DNA of 64,000 bases from Nostoc sp. ATCC 53789. Its GTDB lineage: Bacteria > Cyanobacteriota > Cyanobacteriia > Cyanobacteriales > Nostocaceae. Location: positions 1,488,001 through 1,552,000 of the forward strand of contig NZ_CP046703.1 of the NCBI RefSeq assembly GCF_009873495.1, read 5' to 3'. Shown piece by piece: positions 52,976 through 61,376 of the stretch (the first letter of the stretch is position 1; each line of letters starts with the position of its first letter). The notes under the pieces are model-generated. The model was not told where the DNA came from, did not search any database, and worked only from the letters and a program-made list of their open reading frames with translations. The position numbers were made by a program, and so were the translations under genes.

Positions 52976-53479
52976 TTAGGCGCTGATGGCTCGTTGTTCA
53001 GATTCAACTAACTGATTGTGAGATACATCAAATCTGATAGTACTTGCTGCCCAGTCTTTGAAATCTGGTGCTAACCAGACTAGCTTGCGGAGAATTTCAT
53101 CATTAACCCACAACATCAAGGGAAACCGAAACTGTTTCCGAAACTCATTTCGCATGATGTTAGTACTGATGATTAGTTGGTTAATTTCTACTACGGATTC
53201 TAAACCCCGTACCATCAAAGCTTCGGGTTGGGTAGCACCAATCGCACTTGTAATAGCTGTATACAATGTGTCAGCCGCAGGTGAGAGCAAGACTTCGTGG
53301 ATATCTGTCGATGAAAATTCTGTTAACAGATTCAGCACTTGCTGCTGTCTTTCAACACTGTTACAACAAGCTAATATCAGTGAGAACTCCCCATCAGAAA
53401 CCATCATCGCCCTTGCCAGCCTCTTAGTGGATGCTGTGCTGCTAACTGTGTCCTTTTCTGAATTACTTAAGCTGATCAT
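52976..53479 (-). CDS. orphan domain found at N-termini of cyanobacterial TPR/NTPase proteins
   Basis: The 167-residue protein reads TKRLARAMMVSDGEFSLILACCN, MVRGLESVVEINQLIISTN, EFRKQFRFPLMLWVNDEILRKL and LAPDFKDWAASTIRF. From memory this matches a module that begins large cyanobacterial proteins ending in TPRs or an NTPase, where the strands resemble a P-loop fold without Walker motifs. Here the protein stops right after the module. It may be a stand-alone adaptor or a gene that lost its rest. It lies 624 bp downstream of the TIR pair on the same strand. Confidence 0.65.
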   Translation of the reverse strand: MISLSNSEKDTVSSTASTKRLARAMMVSDGEFSLILACCNSVERQQQVLNLLTEFSSTDIHEVLLSPAADTLYTAITSAIGATQPEALMVRGLESVVEINQLIISTNIMRNEFRKQFRFPLMLWVNDEILRKLVWLAPDFKDWAASTIRFDVSHNQLVESEQRAISA

Positions 53480-54102
53480 TAAAAAATCCTGCTTTTAATT
53501 TTAAAAATATCGGAGCAATATTCAGTTATTCTACCCTATGTATTTTTATGTAAAAGTGTTAAGCAGTTAATTTATGATAAGTTTTTCTCTTAAATTAACT
53601 CTAATACTACGGATTGCCTAACAAAAGAGGATATTCTGCATGATCTCACACTTACAATTAAGGGATAATGTAAAGGTAGTATTAAAATCACGTAAGCAAA
53701 AGATAACGCAAGTAAAAAAAAGATGGGAAAAAATTAACAATTTAATTACACTATATTTTTATAAATTTTGGCATCTACCATTGGTTAAGTAGTTATTTTT
53801 TGTATGGAGTTAAAAAAATATTCAGTATTAGTCTAACAACAAATATTCGCAAGTGGGAGAAAATTTAATTCATCCTTTTGATAGAACTGTGGCTCAAAGA
53901 TTTCTCGTTATTCAGAGGATACGGAATTTTTAGCTTTATTAAGATTGGTTAAGAATACCTGAAATATAACAATTCATGAATTCAGACAAATCTGAAAGGG
54001 AAATACAACACGCTGAGTTTATTACGCATCATCAATAACAGGCGATGTCTACGACGAGCTACGCTAACGCACGCCCTTGAGATGAATAAGACTGAGAATC
54101 TT
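53480..54102. other. A/T-rich 623-bp gap between TIR genes and orphan domain gene
   Basis: Apart from the small frame at 53640-53792 there is little here. A GATGTCTACGACGAGCTACG repeat fragment near 54044-54070 is shared with 61066-61092. No remains of a TPR or NTPase gene were recognised. Confidence 0.45.
53640..53792 (+). CDS. possible 50-residue basic protein
   Basis: The frame starts with ATG nine bases after AGAGG and reads MISHLQLRDNVKVVLKSRKQ at its N-terminus, then a Lys-rich part and an aromatic end (LYFYKFWHLPLVK). It has 13 basic residues. I know no homologue. The spacing of the ribosome site is the only support. Confidence 0.3.
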   Translation: MISHLQLRDNVKVVLKSRKQKITQVKKRWEKINNLITLYFYKFWHLPLVK

Positions 54103-55395
54103 CTACCCACCAAATAAACGCCCCCAAAAACCCTTCTTCTTATTTCTATAAATCTCTAAGTTGTTACGAATAAGAGTGTTACTAGGGTTAAGGCGAACAG
54201 CTATTTCCAGTTCGGCGATCGCTTCTTCCAACTTCCCTTGATCGTAGAGCGCAATCCCCAGGTTATTGTGAGCGCTTGCAAGGTTAGGGTCAATTCGCAA
54301 AGCTATTTGGTAGGCTGCGATCGCTTCTTCCAACTTCCCTTGATCGGACAGCGCAATCCCCAGGTTATTGTGAGCGTTTGCATAGTTAGGGTCAATTAGC
54401 AAAGCTCTTTGGTAGGCGGCGATCGCTTCTTCCAACTTCCCTTGATCGGACAGCGCATTCCCCAGGTTATTGTGAGCGTCTGCATCGTTAGGGTCAATTA
54501 GCAAAGCTCTTTGGTAGGCGGCGATCGCTTCTTCCAACTTCTCTTGACCGTACAGCGCAATCCCCAGGTTATAGTGAGCGTCTGCATCGTTAGGGTCAAT
54601 TAGCAAAGCTCTTTGGTAGGCGGCGATCGCTTCTTCCACCTTCCCTTGATCGGACAGCGCAATCCCCAGGTTATTGTGAGCGATTGCATAGTTAGGGTCA
54701 ATTAGCAAAGCTCTTTGGTAGGCGGCGATCGCTTCTTCCAACTTCTCTTGACCGTACAGCGAATTTCCCAGGTGAATGTGAGCGATTATAGAGTTCGGGT
54801 CAAGATAGAGGGCTGCTTTGTACTTGATGGCTCCTTCCTCGAACTTTTTAGCTTCGCGCAAACGATCCGCTTCGTTTATCAAGCTTGTCACTTGATATTG
54901 ACGTTCTTCCAGTTCTGGTGTTGTTTGTTGTGGGGGTGAGGAATTCGAGTTAGCAACTGATCGCGCCGCCTCTCGAATTCCTTTAACAACCTCCAAGAAT
55001 GCCTCATCTCGATCGTTCCAGCTTTTTATCGGTTTGCGATTACTTGGCAGTGGGGACAATTGATTAATGGGAGGAGTTTCCCAATCCGTATAGCGTAGCA
55101 AGATTGGGATAACACGAGCCTTTTTAGTTGCATTCTGTTCTAAAGCTCGTGTAACTTCAATTGTCCAGTGATAATCAGAATCGATAAAATCAGGGCTAAT
55201 TAGCAATAAGATCAGCCCAGCCTGGTTTAAATGCCGATCGATTTCGCCTTTGATTTCTTGCCCAGCGACAATTTTGCGATCGTTCCAACTTGTAATAATG
55301 TTTTCTCGACGCAAAGACGCTAAATGCTTCTCTAACTCTTGGCGTAGCGTCTCATCTTCCTGGTGGTAAGAAATAAAAACTTCAATAGATTTCAT
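54103..55395 (-). CDS. TIR - TPR protein
   Basis: The 430-residue protein has an N-terminal TIR domain (1-140: IEVFISYHQEDETLR, TSWNDRKIVAGQEI, LILLLISPDFIDSDYHWTIE). Glu80 stands where NAD-cleaving TIRs have their catalytic glutamate. A short linker leads to seven TPRs (about 175-415). Five of these are nearly identical, with EEAIAAYQRALLIDPN, and are encoded by 102-bp units. The C-terminus KKKGFWGRLFGG is basic and aromatic and may touch membrane. TIR proteins of this kind act in NAD-depleting immunity or as signalling adaptors. It is 35 bp downstream of the second TIR gene. Confidence 0.9.
   Translation of the reverse strand: MKSIEVFISYHQEDETLRQELEKHLASLRRENIITSWNDRKIVAGQEIKGEIDRHLNQAGLILLLISPDFIDSDYHWTIEVTRALEQNATKKARVIPILLRYTDWETPPINQLSPLPSNRKPIKSWNDRDEAFLEVVKGIREAARSVANSNSSPPQQTTPELEERQYQVTSLINEADRLREAKKFEEGAIKYKAALYLDPNSIIAHIHLGNSLYGQEKLEEAIAAYQRALLIDPNYAIAHNNLGIALSDQGKVEEAIAAYQRALLIDPNDADAHYNLGIALYGQEKLEEAIAAYQRALLIDPNDADAHNNLGNALSDQGKLEEAIAAYQRALLIDPNYANAHNNLGIALSDQGKLEEAIAAYQIALRIDPNLASAHNNLGIALYDQGKLEEAIAELEIAVRLNPSNTLIRNNLEIYRNKKKGFWGRLFGG
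54317..54826 (-). repeat. 102-bp near-identical units coding TPRs
   Basis: The string GGCGATCGCTTCTTCCA recurs every 102 bp (about 54419, 54521, 54623, 54725, with close variants on each side). Units differ mainly in the residues after DPN (YAIAHNN, DADAHYN, DADAHNN, YANAHNN) and in the SDQGK/YGQEK turn. Each unit carries a HIP1 site. Confidence 0.85.
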
Positions 55396-55430
55396 GGAGG
55401 ATATGGCAGGCTGGCTGGTTTAAAAGACAA

Positions 55431-56177
55431 CTACAATAGTTTTTGCTCGATTTCCTCAAGCTGTCGCTCTAATCTATTTTGTTCTGTTTTGGTATCCTGA
55501 ATTTGCACTTTTAGCTTCAGCTTTGTAGATACATCCGTTTCAATAGCGTATGCTTTACCCAGCAGTCCCAATTTTTTGCTCATGAGGTCATACTGTTCTT
55601 GCACTGAATCCCGTTCTTGCTCCCATCGCCGACGCTGGCGCTCAGTTAATACCCCACTTGTTCCAGAAGGGCTGGAAGTTGCAGGTGTAGTATTTTTAGC
55701 AGGAGTTGAGGAAGAAGTGTTTGATTTCGCCATTTCTTCAACTACTCTGCGAATCCCTTGAGCGACATTTAAAAAAGCCTCATCTTGGTCTTGCCAGGTT
55801 GTAACAGGTTTAGCATTTTTAGGTAGTGCTTGCAGTTTACCAAAAGGTGCGCTATTCCAGTCGTCAACTGGCTTGAGAATAATGGGAATTACACGAGCTT
55901 CCCGCGTTTGGTGTCGCTCCATTGCCCGCTTCATTTCTTTGTCGTAGCAGTAATCTGAAGCCAGAAAGTTAGCACTCACTAGCAGCAGAATGATATCTGC
56001 AATATTAAGATTATCATCTATCTCATTAGCCCATTCTCTACCAGCACTGATTTCGCGATCGTGCCAAGCTTCGATAACTCCCTGACGTTTCATCATGCTC
56101 AAATGAGTTGCCAATTCGTCACGCAAGGCTTCATCTTTGTGGGAGTAGGAAAAGAATACTTTAACTGCATTAGACAT
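55431..56177 (-). CDS. TIR - coiled-coil protein
   Basis: The 248-residue protein has a TIR domain (1-145: VKVFFSYSHKDEALRDELA, EAWHDREISAGREW, IILLLVSANFLASDYCYDKE, with Glu81 at the catalytic position). A Ser/Thr/Pro-rich linker (about 150-178) is followed by a long charged coiled coil (RRRWEQERDSVQEQYDLM to LERQLEEIEQKLL). It lies just upstream of the TIR-TPR gene, so they should be co-transcribed and may form a mixed oligomer. An NADase or signalling role is inferred from the family. No NTPase or sensor gene is in the operon. Confidence 0.9.
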   Translation of the reverse strand: MSNAVKVFFSYSHKDEALRDELATHLSMMKRQGVIEAWHDREISAGREWANEIDDNLNIADIILLLVSANFLASDYCYDKEMKRAMERHQTREARVIPIILKPVDDWNSAPFGKLQALPKNAKPVTTWQDQDEAFLNVAQGIRRVVEEMAKSNTSSSTPAKNTTPATSSPSGTSGVLTERQRRRWEQERDSVQEQYDLMSKKLGLLGKAYAIETDVSTKLKLKVQIQDTKTEQNRLERQLEEIEQKLL

Positions 56178-56284
56178 AATTCTTGGTTCAATATCATCAA
56201 ATTACTGTACATGAATATACAGTTGAACTTTTCAACGATAAAAGCCCAAACAAAGAATTCTGAATAATACCCTGTAATTAAATT

Positions 56285-56316
56285 CACAGAACCCCGACTT
56301 CTTTGAAAAGTCGGGA
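56285..56316. repeat. CCCCGACTT hairpin
   Basis: CCCCGACTTCTTTG and AAAAGTCGGGAT pair over about 8-9 bp. It belongs to the same family as the hairpin at 40426-40446. Confidence 0.6.
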
Positions 56317-56441
56317 TTCTTATCTCTCACGAATTATTAAGTAGGGCTGATCAAAGCAAATGATTTTGCGATCGCTATTCGCCAATTTTCAAAGCAAATA
56401 AAGCGATCGCCAAGCTATATGTATAACTGAGATTACACGAT

Positions 56442-57338
56442 CTAAAATCTCGAATAGTGTTGTAATGCCAGCCTAGCTGCACCCACGATCCCAGCAAAAT
56501 TGCCTAACTCTGCTGGCAAAATCTGTAAACCATCTCGTGATAAAGGCTGCACTCGCTTCTCAATTTCTGCCTTCACTGCTGGTAAGAAAAACTCAAAGCT
56601 GCCACTTATACCGCCACCAATGACGATCGCTTGCGGTGTGAGTACATAAATCAAACTCGTCAAGCCAATTCCCAGGTTTTTACCATATTCTTGCCAAAAA
56701 GTCAATGCTGCGGCTTCTCCTTGTTGAGCAAGAACACCCAATTCGATGGGTTCTTTGAGAGTGCGGCGGCGAATGGCAGTAGCAGAGGCATGTTGTTCTA
56801 AAGAGCCTTGATTGCCACTATTACAAATTGGCCCATCAGGATTTAATGAAATTAAACCCAATTCCCCGGCGGCTCCCTGATGTCCAATAAATAGTTTGCC
56901 ATTGAGGATAATCGCACCACCAACCCCAGTTCCTAAAGTTAGGAGAATCAAATTTTGAAATTGACGACCGGCTCCCAGCCAAGCTTCTCCCAAAAGAGCG
57001 CAATTGGCATCATTAGCGATCGCAGTCGGTTTGCCAGTTTTAGCTTCTAACCAGTCTGCTAAAGGCACATCGATCCATCCAGGTAAGTTAATGGCGATTT
57101 TAGCGATGCGTCCTGCGGCATCAGAGGGGCCAGGAGTCCCAACACCAATAGCAAAAGTTTCATTATTTGGATCAATTTGCGCGATCGCATCTACCAGCAC
57201 CGCCAGCACGGCCTCCGGCGTTGTCGGCTGGGGAGCCGCCATAGTCAAAGATTGCAAACAAGTTCCATCGGCTGTAAACCGCCCCAGCTTAATTGCTGTT
57301 CCCCCCACATCAATGCCAATTACTTGAGAACTCACCAT
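56442..57338 (-). CDS. ROK-family sugar kinase without the zinc cysteines
   Basis: The start at 57338 is preferred over 57353, because the five extra residues MTNDK are encoded by the heptamer repeat TTGTCAT. The 298-residue protein has the ROK phosphate loop IGIDVGGTAIKLGRF, the catalytic Asp in NDANCALLGE, LTLGTGVGGAI, HQGAAGELG and GGGISGS. It should phosphorylate glucose or a related sugar with ATP. The zinc motif CxCGxxGC normally found after GELG is replaced by ICNSGNQGSLEQ with a single Cys. So either zinc is absent or the enzyme belongs to a subgroup that lacks it. No operon partner. Confidence 0.88.
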   Translation of the reverse strand: MVSSQVIGIDVGGTAIKLGRFTADGTCLQSLTMAAPQPTTPEAVLAVLVDAIAQIDPNNETFAIGVGTPGPSDAAGRIAKIAINLPGWIDVPLADWLEAKTGKPTAIANDANCALLGEAWLGAGRQFQNLILLTLGTGVGGAIILNGKLFIGHQGAAGELGLISLNPDGPICNSGNQGSLEQHASATAIRRRTLKEPIELGVLAQQGEAAALTFWQEYGKNLGIGLTSLIYVLTPQAIVIGGGISGSFEFFLPAVKAEIEKRVQPLSRDGLQILPAELGNFAGIVGAARLALQHYSRF

Positions 57339-57340
57339 TT

Positions 57341-57363
57341 TGTCATTTGTCATTTGTCATTGG
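57341..57363. repeat. heptamer repeat TGTCATT at start of ROK gene
   Basis: Three TGTCATT units overlap an alternative start codon of the ROK gene. Followed by GGGCATTGG. Confidence 0.7.
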
Positions 57364-57405
57364 GCATTGGTGAACAGCTATTCCCTATTCTCCAGTTCAT
57401 TTTTT

Positions 57406-57615
57406 TCATTCGCGATCTGTTCGCGTAGCATCTCCGCCTGGAAGAAGACGCGAAGCTTTCAACTCCGATTTCTGTAAATTAGCAAAAGTCGTGGTGCGAA
57501 AACTCGATTGCTCCTGCCAAGCTGTAACTGGCGCACCTCTTAAGATGCCAGCAAGGGCAACAGAAAGGAGAAACCCACCAGTAGCGGCGGCAATTAACGT
57601 CAGGTTATCTTTCAC
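57406..57615 (-). CDS. small membrane protein, C-terminus inside a repeat
   Basis: The start at GTG 57615 (VKDNLTLIAAATGG) is preferred because GGAG lies about 8-10 bases upstream; an ATG 21 bases earlier is possible. The 69-residue protein has one helix (LTLIAAATGGFLLSVALAGIL). A polar part follows (FRTTTFANLQKSELKAS), and its last 16 residues (RLLPGGDATRTDRE) are encoded by the Nostoc repeat that contains CGCGTAGCATCTCC. The original stop has probably been replaced by the repeat. Function unknown. Confidence 0.55.
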   Translation of the reverse strand: MKDNLTLIAAATGGFLLSVALAGILRGAPVTAWQEQSSFRTTTFANLQKSELKASRLLPGGDATRTDRE

Positions 57616-57691
57616 ACAAATCTCTCCAGTTATCAAATTACTAGTTATTAATGATTAGCCCGTTGACTGATAAGTGTCCACTGTTTGCTAA

Positions 57692-58588
57692 CTATTTTCG
57701 GATTCTATTTTCTCTCCGTAATCGAGGATTGACAAATTCGTTTAACCCCTCACCAAGTAGTGATAACCCTACCACCATGAATGTCATGGTTAAACCAGGG
57801 AAAAGCGTAGTCCACCAAATGCCAGTAGGTAGAGCTTCTAGGGCTTGTTTTAAATCATGTCCCCATTCTGGCACTTCTTCGGGAAGTCCTAGCCCCAAAA
57901 AGCCCAAACCGCCCAACACCAAAATTGCATCAGCAGCGTTGAGTGTAAAGAGGACGGGTACGCTTTGAATGACGTTGAAAAATAGATAACGAGAAAGCAC
58001 AACCCAAGTGGAAGCGCCCATTGCTTGAGCTGCTTCGATGAAGACTTCAGTTTTCACACTAACAGTGTGGTTGCGAACAACGCGATAATATTGGGGGATG
58101 TAGGCAATGCTAATAGCGATCGCTGCATTTAATATCCCACGCCCCACAACAAACGCCAGTGTTACAGACAGCAGTAGCCCCGGTAAAGTGTAGATGCTAT
58201 CCATCAAAAACAGCAACACTTTATCCAATTTACCGCCGAGATAACCACTCAGCATCCCCAGAGGCACACCGATAATCATACTCAGCGCTGTTGCCAAGAT
58301 CACCACCTGTAAGGCAGCTTGAGCGCCGAACAATGTCCGGGAGAAGACATCGTAACCCAGGCGACTAGTGCCAAACCAATGTTTAGCTGAGGGTGGCTCG
58401 TGAATTGGATTAGAGAGAAAATCTTTCGGGTTTTGCAGCCATCCCCAAGCTTGGAATACAGGAGCGAAGAATGCCAGGAAGATGAAAAATAGGGTGATGG
58501 CTAACCCAATGAGCATAAGTTTTTGGGAAAGATTGGAACTTTTGCCAAACTGTAAAAATGTCGGTAGTCGCCGTTTTGTAATGGCCAT
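57692..58588 (-). CDS. ABC transporter permease, DppC/OppC type
   Basis: The 298-residue inner-membrane protein has six hydrophobic segments and the EAA loop EAAQAMGASTWVVLSRYLFFN typical of dipeptide/oligopeptide/nickel permeases, shown here only in part. The N-terminal HWFGTSRLGYDVFSRTL motif is diagnostic of the DppC/OppC branch. In this window it has no partner permease, ATPase or binding protein. In cyanobacteria the components are often scattered, so it probably works with distant DppB/DppD genes. Substrate: peptides most likely. Confidence 0.9.
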   Translation of the reverse strand: MAITKRRLPTFLQFGKSSNLSQKLMLIGLAITLFFIFLAFFAPVFQAWGWLQNPKDFLSNPIHEPPSAKHWFGTSRLGYDVFSRTLFGAQAALQVVILATALSMIIGVPLGMLSGYLGGKLDKVLLFLMDSIYTLPGLLLSVTLAFVVGRGILNAAIAISIAYIPQYYRVVRNHTVSVKTEVFIEAAQAMGASTWVVLSRYLFFNVIQSVPVLFTLNAADAILVLGGLGFLGLGLPEEVPEWGHDLKQALEALPTGIWWTTLFPGLTMTFMVVGLSLLGEGLNEFVNPRLRRENRIRK

Positions 58589-58811
58589 GTGTGATCGCCT
58601 GGATCAAAGCTTGATACGCTGACCATTTTACATATCAGATAGGTTATTGCGTAAATATTCTGGATAAAAGTCCGGCTGCTTCACGGTATATACAGAGTTA
58701 GACTGAGGTAGAGATGAGACTATGCCTTATTTTTGCTAGAGATAAATTACCAGCCAGTGTTACCACAAAGTTTAATTATTCCAAGTAGAAAAAATTTTAA
58801 TATGCTTTGAT

Positions 58812-59228
58812 ATGCCTGCAAGAGATATTTATCATGATGCTGTTAAGAATGCCTTAATTCAAGAAGGCTGGATAATTATAGATGACCCTTTACATTTAAA
58901 GTGGGGTCAAAAAGATATGTATGTAGATTTAGGAGCTAAACAACTCTTAGCCGCAGAACAAGGGTGTAAAAAAATAGCTGTAGAAATTAAAAGTTTTGTT
59001 AGTCCTTCGGAAATGGCAGACCTCAAAGATGCTATTGGGGGATTTATCATGTATCGTGCTGTTATCCATCGTCTGGAACCAGAAAGAACATTATATTTGG
59101 CAGTACGTGATAGCGTATTTACAGCTTTGTTTGAGGAACCAATTGGTACACTTTTAATAGAAACTGAGAATCTCAAGTTACTCGTTTTTAATCCAGAAAC
59201 TGAGAGGATTATCCAATGGATACCTTAG
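58812..59228 (+). CDS. xisH: XisH-family protein (PD-(D/E)XK fold)
   Basis: The 138-residue protein begins MPARDIYHDAVKNALIQEGW, the mark of XisH, one of the factors needed with XisF and XisI for excision of the fdxN element in Anabaena heterocysts. Residues Asp39 (KDMYVDLGA), Glu58 and Lys60 (IAVEIKSF) have the spacing of a PD-(D/E)XK nuclease. The last 13 bp overlap xisI. XisH/XisI pairs occur in many cyanobacteria without the fdxN element, and no xisF recombinase is here, so the role at this locus is open. Confidence 0.92.
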   Translation: MPARDIYHDAVKNALIQEGWIIIDDPLHLKWGQKDMYVDLGAKQLLAAEQGCKKIAVEIKSFVSPSEMADLKDAIGGFIMYRAVIHRLEPERTLYLAVRDSVFTALFEEPIGTLLIETENLKLLVFNPETERIIQWIP

Positions 59229-59551
59229 ATATTTATCGACGGATCATCAAAGAGGTATTAGTACCCTACACACAAATTCCTTATTCGCACGCAGCTATTG
59301 AATGTAAAGCAGTATTTGATAGCGAAAATGACAGTTATTTGCTGATAACTTTAGGCTGGGATGGTGTAAAGCGAATTCACGGTTGCTTAGTTCATATTGA
59401 TATTATTGATGGCAAAATTTGGGTGCAACGAGATGACACAGAAGATGGTGTTACCTACGAATTGGTAGCAGCAGGAATTCCCAAAGAGAAAATTGTCTTG
59501 GGATTTCACCCGCCAAATGTTAGGCAACACACAGGATATGCTATTGCCTAA
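59216..59551 (+). CDS. xisI: XisI-family protein
   Basis: The 111-residue protein has the XisI pattern: MDTLDIYRRIIKEVLVPYTQ, ITLGWDGVKRIHGCLVHIDI, KIWVQRDDTEDGVTYELV and KIVLGFHPPNVRQHTGYA. It is the usual partner of XisH, encoded with a 13-bp overlap. It is thought to work with XisH as an excision-control factor; a direct activity has not been shown to my knowledge. No element boundaries for an fdxN-type excision were found in the window. Confidence 0.92.
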   Translation: MDTLDIYRRIIKEVLVPYTQIPYSHAAIECKAVFDSENDSYLLITLGWDGVKRIHGCLVHIDIIDGKIWVQRDDTEDGVTYELVAAGIPKEKIVLGFHPPNVRQHTGYAIA

Positions 59552-59620
59552 CTTATTAAGGCTACCATTTAAGCCAACTGTAGCGGGTTATTGGGCAGAG
59601 TCTTCCCTACTCCCTATTCC

Positions 59621-60991
59621 CTAAAGATTACTTTCAATTAACTGGCGATATTCGGTTTTTTGCTTCACGCCTTTCACTTCCTTCACCAATTCCTTGTTTT
59701 TGAACAATTGAACCGTTGGAGTTCCTGTCACACCAGCATTTTCAGCAATATCTCGGTCTTTATCGATGTCAATTTCTACAAAGTGAATTTTGCTGTCAAA
59801 TTCATCCACTACTTTATTTAAAATTGGCTTCAGGGTATGACAAGGGCCGCAACCAGGAGAGACGTACTTAACAAGGAGTAAGCGATCGCTTTCATGGAAC
59901 AATTTCCGTAGAGCATAACCTCCCTCATGGCGCGTCCCATTCAAATTAAATCCAGCTTCTTCCTCTGCTTCAGTCTTTTTGGCTGGCTGATGTTCTAATT
60001 CATTGTCTGCTATTTCTAGCTGTTGATGGAATTCTTGAATCAAGCCACTGGATGACAACCAGCGTTCTGCTAACATCGCCGCCATACAGCCAGTACCCGC
60101 AGCTGTAATTGCTTGGCGAAACTCATGATCTTGTACGTCACCGGCTGCAAAAACACCCTCTACACTAGTTTCTACAGAACCGGGTTTAGTGACAACGTAA
60201 CCTACCTCATCCAGTTCTAGTTGTCCCTTAAATAAAGAGGTGTTGGGACTGTGACCAACGGCGTAGAATAAACCCTTAGCGTGCAGTTGACTTTCTTCAC
60301 CAGTTTTAGTGTTGCGGATTTTCACCCCTTCCATGTGACCATTACCGAAGATATCCACGGCTTCTGTGTTCCAATGCACCTGGATTTTTGGGTTGCTCAA
60401 AACCCTGTCTTGCATAGCTTTAGAAGCCCGCATTTTATCAGTGCGTACCAACATATTTACCTTAGAGCCGTATTTGGTGAGGTAAATAGACTCTTCCGCC
60501 GCCGAGTCGCCAGCACCAATTACAGCCAATTCTGCACCGTGAAAAATTGGTGTTGCACCATCGCAAATTGCACAAGCGGAAATACCTCGACTCCAAAATT
60601 CATGTTCGCTAGGTAAACCCAAACGCTTTGCTGTCGCACCCGTAGCAATGACAATGCTATTGGTTTTAATTTCCCTTTCTTGCGATCGCACTGTAAATGG
60701 ACGCTGACTCAAATCAACTGATATAACATCTTCAGTATATAGTTCCGCTCCCCAGCGCTCCGCCTGCGCCTTCATCTGATCCATCAGTTCCGGCCCAGTA
60801 ATCCCTTTGGGAAACCCTGGAAAGTTCTCGACTTCCGTTGTTGTCATTAATTGCCCACCAGGTAAACCCCCGGCTTGGAAACCTTCAAATACAACAGGTT
60901 TCAAATTAGCGCGTCCGGCATAGATGGCAGCTGTGTACCCTGCTGGTCCAGAACCGATAATTACTAAGTTTTCTACTGTGGGGTTAGTCAT
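59621..60991 (-). CDS. trxB: NADPH thioredoxin reductase C (NTRC), reductase-thioredoxin fusion
   Basis: The start at 60991 ([13 protein letters not shown]) is used; ATGs at 60997 and 61009 are possible and no ribosome site decides. The 456-residue flavoprotein has an FAD site ([15 protein letters not shown]), a redox-active CAIC, an NADPH site ([12 protein letters not shown]), [10 protein letters not shown], a linker of about 40 residues and a thioredoxin domain with CGPC ([13 protein letters not shown]). NTRC reduces 2-Cys peroxiredoxin and other chloroplast or cyanobacterial targets with NADPH, keeping redox regulation running in the dark. A full-length enzyme. Confidence 0.95.
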   Translation of the reverse strand: MTNPTVENLVIIGSGPAGYTAAIYAGRANLKPVVFEGFQAGGLPGGQLMTTTEVENFPGFPKGITGPELMDQMKAQAERWGAELYTEDVISVDLSQRPFTVRSQEREIKTNSIVIATGATAKRLGLPSEHEFWSRGISACAICDGATPIFHGAELAVIGAGDSAAEESIYLTKYGSKVNMLVRTDKMRASKAMQDRVLSNPKIQVHWNTEAVDIFGNGHMEGVKIRNTKTGEESQLHAKGLFYAVGHSPNTSLFKGQLELDEVGYVVTKPGSVETSVEGVFAAGDVQDHEFRQAITAAGTGCMAAMLAERWLSSSGLIQEFHQQLEIADNELEHQPAKKTEAEEEAGFNLNGTRHEGGYALRKLFHESDRLLLVKYVSPGCGPCHTLKPILNKVVDEFDSKIHFVEIDIDKDRDIAENAGVTGTPTVQLFKNKELVKEVKGVKQKTEYRQLIESNL

Positions 60992-61065
60992 GACCATATA
61001 TAAACTCATAACGACTACGCTTAATATAGCATAACAAATTGTGATTGGCTATATCAGATGGTAAG

Positions 61066-61096
61066 CGATGTCTGTGACGGGCTACGCCTACGCAAA
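61066..61096. repeat. GCGATGTCTGTGACGGGCTACGCC repeat split by centre
   Basis: A Nostoc-type repeat with AGCGATGTCTG and GGGCTACGCCTACGC. A related copy lies near 54044-54075 and a relative near 57412-57450. Confidence 0.6.
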
Positions 61097-61124
61097 ATGC
61101 CTACAGTACTCATCCTTTTAACCG

Positions 61125-61226
61125 CTAGGGCTGTTGTTGAAAGTATTTCTTGATAGTTTCAACATTTAGTTCTAGTAATTCTGCTATTTCTTGAATGCTC
61201 ATAGCTTTTTCAATGCCAGGGGCTTA
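61125..61226 (-). pseudogene. C-terminal fragment of a helix-turn-helix tail protein
   Basis: The minus-strand frame reads GIEKAMSIQEIAELLELNV then ETIKKYFQQQP and stops. It resembles the C-terminal tails of Rpn/PD-(D/E)XK transposase-like proteins, which end in IAELLGLSVEEV. A stop lies just upstream in frame, so only the tail remains. It sits in the 367-bp gap before pilA. Confidence 0.35.
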
Positions 61227-61376
61227 GTGATGTTTGCGTCATTTGGGATGCAAGAATTCTGGATTGTGTAACTGGATCTTCCCAAACTTTTTTTCTGAAG
61301 GTGATAGGAAAGCGATCGCAGTTGGGTAAGTTATATCTAGAACACACCAGCACTTCCTACCCCAGGGAAAACACTT

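Noticed and set aside
53480..54102. Decayed TPR or NTPase gene between the TIR operon and the orphan module
   Set aside because: No frame or residue pattern of such a gene was recognisable by eye.
58812..59551. Border of a developmentally excised element
   Set aside because: No xisF recombinase or matching direct-repeat borders could be identified in the window.
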